Assembly (NCBI RefSeq): GCF_000023585.1
Contig: NC_012914.1
Span: 4,494,001-4,558,000, forward strand
Reading direction: 5' to 3'
DNA from: Paenibacillus sp. JDR-2
Lineage (GTDB): Bacteria; Bacillota; Bacilli; Paenibacillales; Paenibacillaceae
DNA length: 64,000 nt
The position numbers and the translations under genes are program-made. Within the stretch, counting starts at the first letter, position 1; each line of letters opens with the position of its first letter. Of the stretch, positions 49,279 to 58,304 are shown one piece after another. The notes below the pieces were generated by a model. The model was not told the DNA's origin. It was given only the letters and a program-made list of their open reading frames with translations, and searched no databases.

Positions 49279-50316
49279 ATGGTAAAGCGTACGGGGAAGG
49301 TTCTGCAAATCGCATCCACTTATATTGGCACAATCGTAGGCGCCGGTTTTGCGACTGGACAAGAGATCTTGCAGTTTTTCACCCGCTTCGGCTATTGGGG
49401 TACACTGACGATCGCTGTCGCGACGGCGCTCTTTATATGGCTGGGCGGAAAAATGATGCTGATTGCCAGCGAAATCGGGGCGAAGTCCTACGAGGATCTG
49501 AACATTGCGTTGTTTGGCGATAAGTATGGGAAATGGATCAGCCATTTTATGCTGGTTGTTCTGCTGGGCGTAACGGCTGTGATGCTTGCAGGCGCGGGCA
49601 CTATCTTTTACGAGAATTGGAATGTTTCCTATCAAACGGGATTGCTCGTCACCATTGCCGCTTGTTACTTCCTGCTTCGCAAAGGCATGAAAGCGATTCT
49701 GACGGTTAATGCGATTGTGGTGCCGATTATGCTGCTCTTCACCGCGCTAATTATGCTGGACACGTTCCAAACGCCTGAAGCCGATAGGTTCATTACGATT
49801 GCGACCGACCATTCGGTATGGGCGGCATGGGCTTCCCCATTCCTGTATACCGCCTTTAACCTGTCGATGGCGCAAGCCGTTCTTGTGCCGCTTGGATCGG
49901 AGGTTCAGGACCGTAAAACCATTGTGCTCGGCTCATGGATTGGCGGAATCGGAATTGGCATTATGCTGCTGGCCGGACATATTGCGTTATCCGTTCATAT
50001 GCCCGGCATCCAGCAGTTTGCCATCCCGATGGGAGGCATCGCCAAGCAGCTTGGCCATATCGTGCAGTATATTTATATTTTCCTTATATTCGCCGAGATC
50101 TTTACGACGCTTATTGCAGACATTTACGGTCTGACCCTCCAGCTCCAGGAACGGCTGAAATGGTCGCGTCCGTTAATCACTTTGGGTATTCTCGCCTTCT
50201 GCTATTTTGCGAGCCAAATCGGCTTTGGCCCGCTGCTCTCGACGCTTTATCCGATTTTCGGCCTAATCAGCTTAGGCTGGCTATATCTGGTCATCCGACG
50301 AAAGATGGCTCACTAA
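49279..50316 (+). CDS. YkvI-like membrane transporter
   Basis: The protein has 345 residues from ATG 49279 (GGGAGG seven bases upstream). About ten helices. The first, IASTYIGTIVGAGFATGQEILQFFTRFG, has the unwound GAGFATGQE motif of the APC/LeuT-like superfamily as in B. subtilis YkvI. SPFLYTAFNLSMAQAVLVPLGSEV is the mirrored inner repeat. Probably a cation-coupled symporter. Substrate unknown. The last 36 bases overlap the convergent YhaN-like gene. Confidence 0.88.
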   Translation: MVKRTGKVLQIASTYIGTIVGAGFATGQEILQFFTRFGYWGTLTIAVATALFIWLGGKMMLIASEIGAKSYEDLNIALFGDKYGKWISHFMLVVLLGVTAVMLAGAGTIFYENWNVSYQTGLLVTIAACYFLLRKGMKAILTVNAIVVPIMLLFTALIMLDTFQTPEADRFITIATDHSVWAAWASPFLYTAFNLSMAQAVLVPLGSEVQDRKTIVLGSWIGGIGIGIMLLAGHIALSVHMPGIQQFAIPMGGIAKQLGHIVQYIYIFLIFAEIFTTLIADIYGLTLQLQERLKWSRPLITLGILAFCYFASQIGFGPLLSTLYPIFGLISLGWLYLVIRRKMAH

Positions 50317-53300
50317 CGGCCGGCTTCTGCCAGGCAGTTCGATTTGCCTAGCATGAGGAATGCCATTCTGTAGAGCTGTCCGAATATGCTCATGGCAGGT
50401 AAACAGAAGCAATTGGCGAGATAACGACAATTCGCCAAGTAATTGCGCAACGGCGTGCAGGCGCTGGCGGTCAAAGTTAACAAACAAATCATCCAGCAGC
50501 AGCGGCATACCCGCTGCTGCTGTTCGTTCTACGGCAAGAGCAAGCCGCATAGCCAGATACACCAGCTCTGCTGTGCCTCGGCTTAACATCACGGAATCCA
50601 CCAATCGGTTATCCGATGTCTCGAGCCGGATGGAAGGCTGATCCGGAGTCGTCATTACCCGGATATATCTTCCTTCCGTAAGTCTGCGTACAAATTCGCT
50701 GGCCAGCTTCAGCAAAGCAGGCTGCCGCTCTTCCTCATAAATTCGTTTCGTTGTCCGTATGAGGGAGGCGCTGACAGACAGTACGGCATAACGCTCGGCA
50801 TCCCCGGTAATCCGGGCAAGCGTCATTTCCTTGACAGCCAGCAGCTCCCGGTGCTTCTCCTCCTGCAGCAAATGCTCCAGCTGCTGGCGAAGTCTGCCCC
50901 GTTTATCCAGCAGCTCCCCTTTACTCTCCTCCATCTGTTCAGCTTCCAATTGAAGCTGCTCAAAGAGCTGCTTCAATTCATCTCCGTCATGGCTGGACAA
51001 CAGCAACTCCAGCTCATTTAACCGTTGCTCCGACATACCCGCCTTAATCTCAATCTGCAGCTTGTTCAGCTCGTTATCGATCGCTTCCAGCCGGCTCCGG
51101 TGAACCAGTATCGCGGCAAACTCGGCTTCGTTATTAAAGCCGGCAGCTTCTGTGAGAAGACGGATCGAAGAGTTGAGCTGCTGTTGCTTGTCCTGTACAG
51201 CCGTTAAGGCCAATTGCAGGGCTTGAAGCCGCTCATCCAGCCGGGCGGCTTCTTCCTGCGCCGCTGCCTGCCGGCGCAGCTCCGTTTGCAGGAGCCGCAA
51301 GGCCAGCCCGGGCTCCGCAGGGAGACGCTGCGCCGCGTCCGGGAAGGCGGCGCAAAGCTCCGCCGCGCGGACTTCGAACGCGGCGACCTGGGTGCTGGCC
51401 GCAGCGAGCTTCGCAGCGCGGCGGTCACGCTGCTGGAGTCGGTGCAAAGCTTGCTCGGCGAGCTCGAATATTTCAAGCGCTGCATCCGGCGACATGTCCG
51501 GCAGCGCTATCGCTTCCAGCCAGCCGCGCCATTGCCGGGCAGCGGCTGCACGCTCTTCCGCCGCGGCTGCGGCAGCCTCGCGGCGCTCGCCGGCGGCAGC
51601 GCGAAGCCGCGCATGCCGGCGAGCCAGCTCGGCATGGCCGGCGCCGAGCTGCTCGCTGCGCTGCAGCGCGGTGGCTCGCGCCTCGGCTGCGGCGCGCAGC
51701 TGCTCGCGGGCCGCGCCGGCCGCGTGCGGCGGCTCCGCCAGCAGCGCCGCGGCGGCTTCCGCGGGCGCGCTGACGAGCCCCGCGAGCGCTGCGCGGACGC
51801 GCTGCTCGCGCGCTTGCGCCGGCGCGGGGCCGCGAGTGCGCCGCGGCCTGCGCTTGGCGGCGCTGCGCCCGCGGGCCGCGGCTAGCGCCGCCAGCGCGAG
51901 CGCGAGCGCGCCTAGCGCAGCGGCAGCGCCGGCTGCGCCAGGGAATGCGCCGCCGCTAAGCGAAGCGGCGCCAAGGGCAACAGCGGCGCCGCCTGCCAGC
52001 GCCGCGCCAATCCATAGCGGGCCGGCAGAGCCCTGACCCGCTTCCTCCCGGGCGGCTGGTGCCTGCAGCCGCTCCAGCTCCCACTCGCGCAGCGCGGCGT
52101 CGCAGCTGTTCCAAGCTGCCCGCATAGCGTCGCTCGTCTGCGGCAGGAACCCGGCGCCGCCGAACACGTTGCGCCCGCCAGCTGCTGCTTCCGCATGCGC
52201 CAGTTCGGCTTCCGCCTCGGCAAGCTGTTGCGCGGCCTCCCTTTCCTGCTGGATAACGGCCTGCAGATCAGCGTTTAGTCGTTCCGAGCTGCGCCCCGCT
52301 TCCGCCTCAAGCTGTCTCTGCCCGCGCGCATATTCCCGGTCCGATACGGTCAACTGCAAATCCAACAGCTCTTGCTCTCCCCAATTCGGAGCAATACGGC
52401 CTAACAGCCGGGTTAAAGCTTCTGCGTCCGATTGCAGTTCGACTGTCAGCGTAATTTTTTCCTCTCTTAGAAGCTGCATCCGTTCGCTCTCGAGCAGCAA
52501 TGCCTCAGCTTCCTCTTTTCGAACTAGCAGCTCTTTGTCTACCTGAATGGCCTGGCGCTTTTGCGTGAGCAGCTGCTCCTCTTGCTCAAGCTGTTCTTCC
52601 TCTTGCGCGCGGCTTCTTTGCTCATTCCTCAGCTCCTGCCAGCTATGCTCCGCTTCCGCCGTAATCCGCTCGGCACTTGCGATCGCTTCCCGCTCCCGGA
52701 CGAGCTCCAGCTGTTTGAGCCATAAAGGCCTTATCGCATGGGCTTTCCCCGCAAGCTGAACGGCAGACTGCCGATGCGGCTGTTTTTCCTCAAGCTGTTC
52801 CAGCTCCCGATTATGCCGTTCAAGCTCTTGCTGGAGCCCATTATATACCTGAATAGCATCTGCCTGCTCCCGAAGCTCCTGCTCGGTCTTCTCCAGCGAC
52901 TTCAACTGCTTATTGATCTGCTGGTTAACTCCGCGCGGCTTGAACAGCTGCTCCATTTCGAGCTGCAGCTTTTTCTCGGCGGCCGCAATAGCCTTGCCGT
53001 TCTCCCATCCGGCGTGGTACAAGTACCTCCCTAATTCCTCATGCGATAACGCTCCAACCTGCTGCAATTCCGTTAAGGTGATTGCATACAGCTCGCGAAA
53101 CAGCTGCTCGTTTGTGCCTCCAAGGTACCGCTGCTCCCATTCCTCCTGGGTTGGCCAGCTCTCCTCGCCAGGTTGAAAATCATGCTCCGTCAGGCTAATC
53201 CGTCTAAGCTTCAGACGGCCTCCGTTCGCGTGGGCATACCGCTCCGCTATGCAGGTATGGCCTTCTGCATCCTGAAATACCAGCTGACCGCCATGAGTAC

Positions 53301-53496
53301 CGCCATTAACTGGCTCCTGTCGTTCCGCAGGCTGATTCCGCCTTGCAAAACCGAATAAAATCGTCCGGATAAATCCGAACAACGTACTTTTCCCCGCTTC
53401 ATTCATGCCATATAAAATAACTGAAGGACCATCCAACCTGCAGTTAAACCCTTGCAGCTGGCCGAAGCCGTCAATCCGGACTTCCAACAGCTTCAT
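50281..53496 (-). CDS. YhaN-like SMC/Rad50-type ATPase
   Basis: This 1071-residue protein has an N-terminal ATPase half with Walker A GMNEAGKSTLFG at residues 30-41, long coiled coils from about 180, a membrane-like hydrophobic hairpin in the middle (PLWIGAALAGGAAVALGAASL and an Ala/Leu segment soon after), a second coiled coil, and a C-terminal half with signature LSRGTAELVYLAMRLAL and Walker B MPLLLDDLFVNFD. This is the YhaN (AAA_27) layout; it should bind DNA ends with the YhaO nuclease. The central ~1 kb is unusually GC- and Ala-rich. The start overlaps the yhaO stop as ATGA. Confidence 0.92.
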   Translation of the reverse strand: MKLLEVRIDGFGQLQGFNCRLDGPSVILYGMNEAGKSTLFGFIRTILFGFARRNQPAERQEPVNGGTHGGQLVFQDAEGHTCIAERYAHANGGRLKLRRISLTEHDFQPGEESWPTQEEWEQRYLGGTNEQLFRELYAITLTELQQVGALSHEELGRYLYHAGWENGKAIAAAEKKLQLEMEQLFKPRGVNQQINKQLKSLEKTEQELREQADAIQVYNGLQQELERHNRELEQLEEKQPHRQSAVQLAGKAHAIRPLWLKQLELVREREAIASAERITAEAEHSWQELRNEQRSRAQEEEQLEQEEQLLTQKRQAIQVDKELLVRKEEAEALLLESERMQLLREEKITLTVELQSDAEALTRLLGRIAPNWGEQELLDLQLTVSDREYARGQRQLEAEAGRSSERLNADLQAVIQQEREAAQQLAEAEAELAHAEAAAGGRNVFGGAGFLPQTSDAMRAAWNSCDAALREWELERLQAPAAREEAGQGSAGPLWIGAALAGGAAVALGAASLSGGAFPGAAGAAAALGALALALAALAAARGRSAAKRRPRRTRGPAPAQAREQRVRAALAGLVSAPAEAAAALLAEPPHAAGAAREQLRAAAEARATALQRSEQLGAGHAELARRHARLRAAAGERREAAAAAAEERAAAARQWRGWLEAIALPDMSPDAALEIFELAEQALHRLQQRDRRAAKLAAASTQVAAFEVRAAELCAAFPDAAQRLPAEPGLALRLLQTELRRQAAAQEEAARLDERLQALQLALTAVQDKQQQLNSSIRLLTEAAGFNNEAEFAAILVHRSRLEAIDNELNKLQIEIKAGMSEQRLNELELLLSSHDGDELKQLFEQLQLEAEQMEESKGELLDKRGRLRQQLEHLLQEEKHRELLAVKEMTLARITGDAERYAVLSVSASLIRTTKRIYEEERQPALLKLASEFVRRLTEGRYIRVMTTPDQPSIRLETSDNRLVDSVMLSRGTAELVYLAMRLALAVERTAAAGMPLLLDDLFVNFDRQRLHAVAQLLGELSLSRQLLLFTCHEHIRTALQNGIPHARQIELPGRSRPLVSHLSSDDQI
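51204..52230. other. GC-rich, Ala-rich island within the YhaN-like gene
   Basis: The sequence here is visibly dominated by G and C with repeated GCG/CGC/GCC runs, unlike the roughly balanced DNA on both sides. It encodes the middle coiled coil and hydrophobic hairpin, with many Ala and Arg residues. The reading frame stays open throughout. Limits are approximate. Confidence 0.7.
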
Positions 53497-54761
53497 TCGT
53501 CCTTCCTCCCTTCTGCGGTCAGCAAGCCAAGCACATGCTCCCTAGCCTGCTCGAGCCAATGCTCGGGCAGCTCGTCCCAGTGTCCGCGGAGCAGCCTTCC
53601 CAGCTTGGCATGGCTGGAGAGTGGCGCAACAGCGGCTGCCGCTTCTTGCCTCCAAGCTTCCGAATCCCGCTCTAACCGCTGCGCCAGCCTGAACAACTCG
53701 CCGGCAAAGCTGTCCTCTTCCTCAAGCTCTGACAAACGGAGCTCCGCTCGCGTATTTCCTTCAAGCGCATAGACCCATGCGTGCAGTGAACCTTGCTGCA
53801 GCTGATCCAGCAAGGTCCGCACGGTAATCATCTCCGTTAGCTTGTGATGCAGCGGACCTTGCCCTTCCAGCGTCAAACGAACCATAACAGGCCGTCCGTC
53901 GCCTTCGGCGGCAAGCTGCTCCACCAGCTCTTCCATTTGCTGCAGCAGCTCCTGCTCCGTATGCAAACCGTTAATCGACAGCTCCGCGTCCAGCCAGCGT
54001 ACGTCATCAAGCGGGATAAAGGTCAGCTGTACTGCCCGCGAAGCCGAGACCTCTGCCACATAACAGCCCTTAGGTCCGGTCTCCCGCGGATTGCGCCCTT
54101 GTATATTGCCTGAATAAACAACATGCGGGTATTCATGAAGTACTTTTCTTGTATGTATATGGCCAAGGGCCCAATAATCAAAGCCTTTGCCGGTTAGCTC
54201 CTCCAGCAAGCATGGCGCATAAGGATCATGGGAGGGATCTCCGTTAACGTTGCCATGCAGCAAAGCAATATGAAAAGGCGCCCCTTCAACCGGCGAATAA
54301 CGGGCGGCAATATTTTCCGTTACATGCCGTTTCCCGTAAGACATCCCGTAAACAAAAGCAGCCAGCTCACCGTTTCTGCAGTAAGCCGGCCGATATTCCA
54401 TGCCATTAGCGCCAAATTGCGTCACATTGGACGGCAGCTTCAGTTCCGCCTTTGCGCCGTTCAGCGGATCATGATTGCCGTGTATAACAAAAACGGATAT
54501 CCCGTAGCGCTGCAGCCTTTCCCACTCTTTTAATAGAAGAAACTGCGCTTTAAGCGAACGGTCCGCTTCATCATACAAGTCGCCCGAGATTACGATAAAA
54601 TCGACCTGCTCCTGAATTGCCGTATCCGATAACCGGCGCAAGGCGCTGAAGGTCGAAGCCATCAGCTTCTCCTTCAACGCATCCGGTACCTTGCTCATGC
54701 CGCGAAACGGGCTATCCAGATGCAGGTCCGCCGCGTGTATAAAACGAAAAGGAACCGTCAC
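53493..54761 (-). CDS. YhaO-like DNA repair exonuclease (SbcD/Mre11-type metallophosphoesterase)
   Basis: This 422-residue protein has the phosphoesterase motifs in order: FIHAADLHLDSPF (Asp12, His14), ISGDLYDEADR, VIHGNHDPLNG, LLHGNVNGDPSHDPYAPC and LGHIHTRKVL. They bind two metal ions for nuclease action. A C-terminal domain of about 150 residues caps the enzyme. It pairs with the YhaN-like ATPase, as SbcD with SbcC, in end processing. It follows the glycosyltransferase gene by two bases. Confidence 0.92.
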   Translation of the reverse strand: MTVPFRFIHAADLHLDSPFRGMSKVPDALKEKLMASTFSALRRLSDTAIQEQVDFIVISGDLYDEADRSLKAQFLLLKEWERLQRYGISVFVIHGNHDPLNGAKAELKLPSNVTQFGANGMEYRPAYCRNGELAAFVYGMSYGKRHVTENIAARYSPVEGAPFHIALLHGNVNGDPSHDPYAPCLLEELTGKGFDYWALGHIHTRKVLHEYPHVVYSGNIQGRNPRETGPKGCYVAEVSASRAVQLTFIPLDDVRWLDAELSINGLHTEQELLQQMEELVEQLAAEGDGRPVMVRLTLEGQGPLHHKLTEMITVRTLLDQLQQGSLHAWVYALEGNTRAELRLSELEEEDSFAGELFRLAQRLERDSEAWRQEAAAAVAPLSSHAKLGRLLRGHWDELPEHWLEQAREHVLGLLTAEGRKDE

Positions 54762-54763
54762 GA

Positions 54764-55894
54764 TTATTCCTCCGGTTTCAACGATAAGTAAACTTTCTTC
54801 ATCTGCGAGATTACACGCTGGAGCGAATAGACCTTTTTCGCCTTGTCCCAGCCGGAACGGGCCAGGTTGTATCGGTAAGTCGGATCCACCACAAGCTTCT
54901 CAAGCGCATCCGCAAGGGCAGGAGCATCTTCCGGCGGTACCAACAGGCCGTTTACGCCGTCTTCGATCTGCTCGGCGATACCGCCGACATTTGTTCCGAC
55001 CAAGGCAAGCCAGCATAATGCCGCTTCGGCAAACACGGAGCCAAATGCTTCCGCGCGCGACGGCAGAACAAAAACGTCGAAGAAAGGCATGAACTCTTCC
55101 GGATGAAGCATATAGCCGTAGAAGATAATGTCATCGTATAAATCCAGCTCAACCGCCAGTTGCTCCAGCTCTTCCCGGATCGGACCGTCTCCGATAATAT
55201 GAAGGACAAAAGGATGACCGCGATGTTTCAGCTCCGCGCAGGCATGCAGCAGAATATCCAGACCTTTTGCAGGTACCAGGCGGCATACCGTAATGAACTG
55301 CGGAACGGCGTTCTCGTGGGCAATCGGCTTGAAACGCTTCTCGTCGAAGCCGTTGGGAATAACCTTAATAGCGGAAGTATCCTTCATGTAAGGAGATAGA
55401 TAAGTCCGGAAAGAATCCGATACCGTAAGCAGCCGGTCCAGTTTTGCTTCCAGCTCGCCATAGATCGAGGTCAGAAAGCGATGCGCTATGCTGTTTTCCT
55501 CGATTTTACCGTTCAAGACAAGCTCCCGTTCGAAGGAGGAGTGAATCGTCATCATGACCGGCGTATCCGGGAACAGCTGCTTCATGACAAGCGCCGCAAT
55601 CGGATGATGCGCATGAATAATATCATAGGAACGCTTCAATCGCAGACGCGTCCACCAAATGTAGTCTCTCATCGTCTGTAAATATTTATCTACGATAGGA
55701 TCACCGAGGAACGGTGTCACATCAAAGGTTTCGAATATAATGTCTTCTTGTCCTTTACCTCTTACCCGCTTCGGAAGCGAGAATAATTCCATTTGCCAGC
55801 CTAGTTTCAAAAAACGCTCTTGAATATATGGCACCATGGAGGACACGCCGCCCGGTTGTTCCGGCGGAAAAAATAAAGCCTGCAGTATGTTCAA
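54764..55894 (-). CDS. Family 4 glycosyltransferase (GT-B)
   Basis: A 376-residue protein with the GT-B pattern: PPEQPGGVSSMVPYI near the start, IIHAHHPIAAL, VIPNGFDEKRF, and the nucleotide-sugar motif SRAEAFGSVFAEA (E-x7-E). It transfers a sugar from an NDP-sugar to an unknown acceptor, possibly a lipid or cell-wall glycan. The start is a TTG with AGGAGG seven bases upstream. Three tandem hairpin repeats lie right before that ribosome site. Being first in an operon with two DNA-repair genes is odd. Confidence 0.9.
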   Translation of the reverse strand: MNILQALFFPPEQPGGVSSMVPYIQERFLKLGWQMELFSLPKRVRGKGQEDIIFETFDVTPFLGDPIVDKYLQTMRDYIWWTRLRLKRSYDIIHAHHPIAALVMKQLFPDTPVMMTIHSSFERELVLNGKIEENSIAHRFLTSIYGELEAKLDRLLTVSDSFRTYLSPYMKDTSAIKVIPNGFDEKRFKPIAHENAVPQFITVCRLVPAKGLDILLHACAELKHRGHPFVLHIIGDGPIREELEQLAVELDLYDDIIFYGYMLHPEEFMPFFDVFVLPSRAEAFGSVFAEAALCWLALVGTNVGGIAEQIEDGVNGLLVPPEDAPALADALEKLVVDPTYRYNLARSGWDKAKKVYSLQRVISQMKKVYLSLKPEE

Positions 55895-55908
55895 TGTCCT
55901 TCCTCCTA

Positions 55909-56037
55909 AAAAAAATTGTGAAACAATTTTTGCTTCGTAAGCATTTGCTTTTAAAAAAATTGTGAAACAATTTTTGCTTCGTAAGCATTTGCTTTAAAAA
56001 AATTGTGAAACAATTTTTGCTTCGTAAGCATTTGCTT
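55909..56037. repeat. Three tandem copies of a 42-base hairpin-forming repeat
   Basis: Copies at 55909-55950, 55953-55994 and 55996-56037 look identical over 42 bases, joined by two and one T. Each holds AAAAATTGT-GAA-ACAATTTTT, a terminator-like stem followed on the minus strand by a T-run, and a second short pairing GCTTCGTAAGC. They lie in the leader of the glycosyltransferase gene, ending just before its AGGAGG. The rest of this 324-base gap (56038-56218) is A/T-rich and I see no gene in it. Confidence 0.9.
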
Positions 56038-56218
56038 AATAATTAGCACGCAAACTTTAATTTTACCCTGTCAAAATCCGATATCTTAATTATTAGATAG
56101 AATGCTTTATTAGGCAAATTCGTTCTGGGGTCATGCTTTTACCATCACTTAAATCATGATATATTAGAACATATGTTTCTGTAAAGCAACACTCCATAGG
56201 ATATGGTGATACTCAATT

Positions 56219-57397
56219 ATGACAATTTTAACCTGGCTAACCGGGCCTAACGGTCAACTTATTTCTTCTGCTTGTGTCATTATCATCCTTATATTGATGC
56301 TCTTCATGTCAACCCGGCTGTATACCAGCTACCGGAACAAACGCATCTACCGGCTTCTAACCCTTACGATCCCGCTGTTTATGGTGCAAAATACCATACT
56401 GGCAATGCTTGCTTATCCCGAGCAGAAGCTGCCGCCTTGGCTGCATATCGTTTCGATGATTTTGCAGATCGTCTCTTTCATCATTATAAACTTTGTATAC
56501 ATGAAATTATATACTCATCGCGGCGCGCAAATAAAAGTTATGCCTTTTGTTCTGCTAATCGTCTTAACCTTTGTTATTGCCGCGGCGCAGTCCGTATTCA
56601 TGGATCCTTCGGATGACAACTTGCTGCCGGGAGGGCAATACCGTCTCCTTGGACTGGATTTCTACTCATTAATCGTAACCTTTATGATCCTGCTCGGCAC
56701 CAAAGGCGCCGAGATGAACGGCAGGTTTTCAGCCAGCCTTATTACTTATTTTATTCTGGACCTGTCGAGAATTGCTGACGGTTACGTTTTTCACGGATCC
56801 GTGGATTGGCTGGTGCTGCTCAGTTATTTCCTTCCGGTCGTCTACTTCATGCAGCTATTCCTTTTGCTGTTCGAGTGGGTCATCGAACGTCTGATGATGA
56901 CTTATCAATCGTCCATTACGGATGGCTTGACGGGCTTGTACAACCGGCGGCACTTCACTTCCAAGGCCGAACAGATTTTGCAGAGGCAAAAAGGTCTCGC
57001 CGTCATCTTCTGCGATATCGACAACTTCAAGAAGCTGAATGATACGCAAGGCCATCATAAGGCCGACGGCGTGCTGAAGCAGGTCGCTGAGATTATGAAG
57101 GAAGAGTCAGCAGGCATTGGCGCGGCCGGCCGATACGGCGGCGAGGAGCTGCTTGCTTGCATTTCGACCGACCGGGTAAAGCCGGACCGTGTCGCCGAAT
57201 CGATCCGCAGCCGCGTTGAGAAAGAAACCATCGTTACGGTAAGCGTTGGCGTCAGCACCTCCAAGGACGGTAAGGAGGTCGTCCAGCTCATCAAGCTGGC
57301 GGACGAAGCCATGTACCATTCAAAAACAACCGGCAAGAACAAGGTTTCCTTATTCAGCTCTCTACCGTCCAGCAAGAAGAAGGCATTATCTACCTAA
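56219..57397 (+). CDS. Membrane-bound GGDEF protein (putative diguanylate cyclase)
   Basis: This 392-residue protein has six or seven membrane helices in residues 12-225, then a GGDEF domain: DGLTGLYNRRHF at 235-246, FCDIDNFKKLND with metal-binding Asp266, and the active motif GGEEL at 307-311. Leu replaces the usual Phe of GGDEF/GGEEF. No RxxD inhibitory site lies just before the motif (the preceding residues are IGAAGRY). If active it makes cyclic di-GMP in response to a membrane signal. The ribosome site is weak. Terminator follows. Confidence 0.88.
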   Translation: MTILTWLTGPNGQLISSACVIIILILMLFMSTRLYTSYRNKRIYRLLTLTIPLFMVQNTILAMLAYPEQKLPPWLHIVSMILQIVSFIIINFVYMKLYTHRGAQIKVMPFVLLIVLTFVIAAAQSVFMDPSDDNLLPGGQYRLLGLDFYSLIVTFMILLGTKGAEMNGRFSASLITYFILDLSRIADGYVFHGSVDWLVLLSYFLPVVYFMQLFLLLFEWVIERLMMTYQSSITDGLTGLYNRRHFTSKAEQILQRQKGLAVIFCDIDNFKKLNDTQGHHKADGVLKQVAEIMKEESAGIGAAGRYGGEELLACISTDRVKPDRVAESIRSRVEKETIVTVSVGVSTSKDGKEVVQLIKLADEAMYHSKTTGKNKVSLFSSLPSSKKKALST

Positions 57398-57409
57398 AAC
57401 TAAACAGGG

Positions 57410-57458
57410 TCTGGTCTCGGATGGCAGCATGCCACTTAGGCCAGAGCCTCTTATTTTT
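57410..57458 (+). terminator. Intrinsic terminator of the GGDEF gene
   Basis: GGGTCTGGTCT pairs imperfectly with AGGCCAGAGCC, enclosing TGGCA/TGCCA, then CTTATTTTTT. Confidence 0.75.
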
Positions 57459-57602
57459 TAGCCTCTGTTTACTCATCTGCTAACTGCCCTCTCCGGGTGC
57501 CGCAAGGCAAGCCGGCTATACCGGCAGCAGGCTTTTTACCTGCTACGCCCCCGTACGCCGCAAAGCCAGCTTGCTCCTACTGCACTCAGGCCGGCAACAA
57601 GA

Positions 57603-57633
57603 ATGCCCGCATTTCCAATGGAATGCGGGCATC
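57603..57633 (-). terminator. Hairpin downstream of the HAD operon
   Basis: ATGCCCGCATT pairs with an AATGCGGGCAT arm over a short loop, six bases after the stop codon. The T-run is weak (TTCTTGTT). Confidence 0.7.
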
Positions 57634-57638
57634 AACTA

Positions 57639-58304
57639 TCACTTCCTTACCAATCCCGCCAGCAGTTGCCCCAATTCATTCACCGTACCTGCCAAATAAG
57701 TCGGCTCAGCCAGCTCCAGCTCTTCTTCGCTGCCATAACCGTAGCCAACGCCAACTGAGTCTATGCCATGGCGCTTGGCTCCGATAATATCATGCTTGCG
57801 ATCACCGATCATCACCGCGTCTTCCGCGGACAGACCGCAGGAGAGAAGCACATGCTCGATAACCTCGCCTTTATCGACGCGGGTATTATCGAGGTTGCTG
57901 CCGCCGATAAACTCGAAAAATTCGTTTAGCTCGAAGTAAGCAATGATTTTTTCCGCGAAAAAGGTAGGCTTCGAAGTTGCGACATATAAGGAAGCCCCCT
58001 GCTCCTTCAGGGCAGCAAGCACTTCTTTAATGCCTTCGTACCGCTTGTTCTCGTACATGCCTCTTTCCGCGAAGTACTCCCGGTAGTATTTGATCGCCTC
58101 CGTGCACATCTCGTCCGTAAAGCCGTAGAACTCCTTAAACGAGCCGGCAAGCGGCGGTCCGATAAAGGGATCAAGCACGTCCAAATTATCGATTCGAATG
58201 CCGAATTTGCTTAGGGAATATTGAATAGCGCTTGTAATGCCCAGCTTGGGATCCGTTAATGTCCCGTCCAGATCGAATAAAATCGATGAATACGTCTTTG
58301 TCAT
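57639..58304 (-). CDS. HAD-family hydrolase (phosphoglycolate phosphatase-like)
   Basis: A 221-residue HAD protein: motif I FDLDGTLTD (nucleophile Asp near residue 11), motif II ATSKP, a Lys in VDKGEVIEHVL, motif III GDRKHDIIGAK. The helical cap has FIGPPLAGSFKEFYGF, typical of Gph/5'-nucleotidase-like members. Its start overlaps the YjjG-like stop by four bases, so the two phosphatases are coupled. Substrate unknown; phosphoglycolate or nucleotides are likely. Confidence 0.88.
   Translation of the reverse strand: MTKTYSSILFDLDGTLTDPKLGITSAIQYSLSKFGIRIDNLDVLDPFIGPPLAGSFKEFYGFTDEMCTEAIKYYREYFAERGMYENKRYEGIKEVLAALKEQGASLYVATSKPTFFAEKIIAYFELNEFFEFIGGSNLDNTRVDKGEVIEHVLLSCGLSAEDAVMIGDRKHDIIGAKRHGIDSVGVGYGYGSEEELELAEPTYLAGTVNELGQLLAGLVRK

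Noticed and set aside
51392-52036. Ser/Ala-rich plus-strand frames in the GC island
   Set aside because: Open frames arise on every strand in GC-rich DNA; the YhaN frame is continuous through the region and explains it.
55909-56037. CRISPR-like array
   Set aside because: The copies are separated by only one or two bases, so there are no spacers, and no cas gene is nearby.
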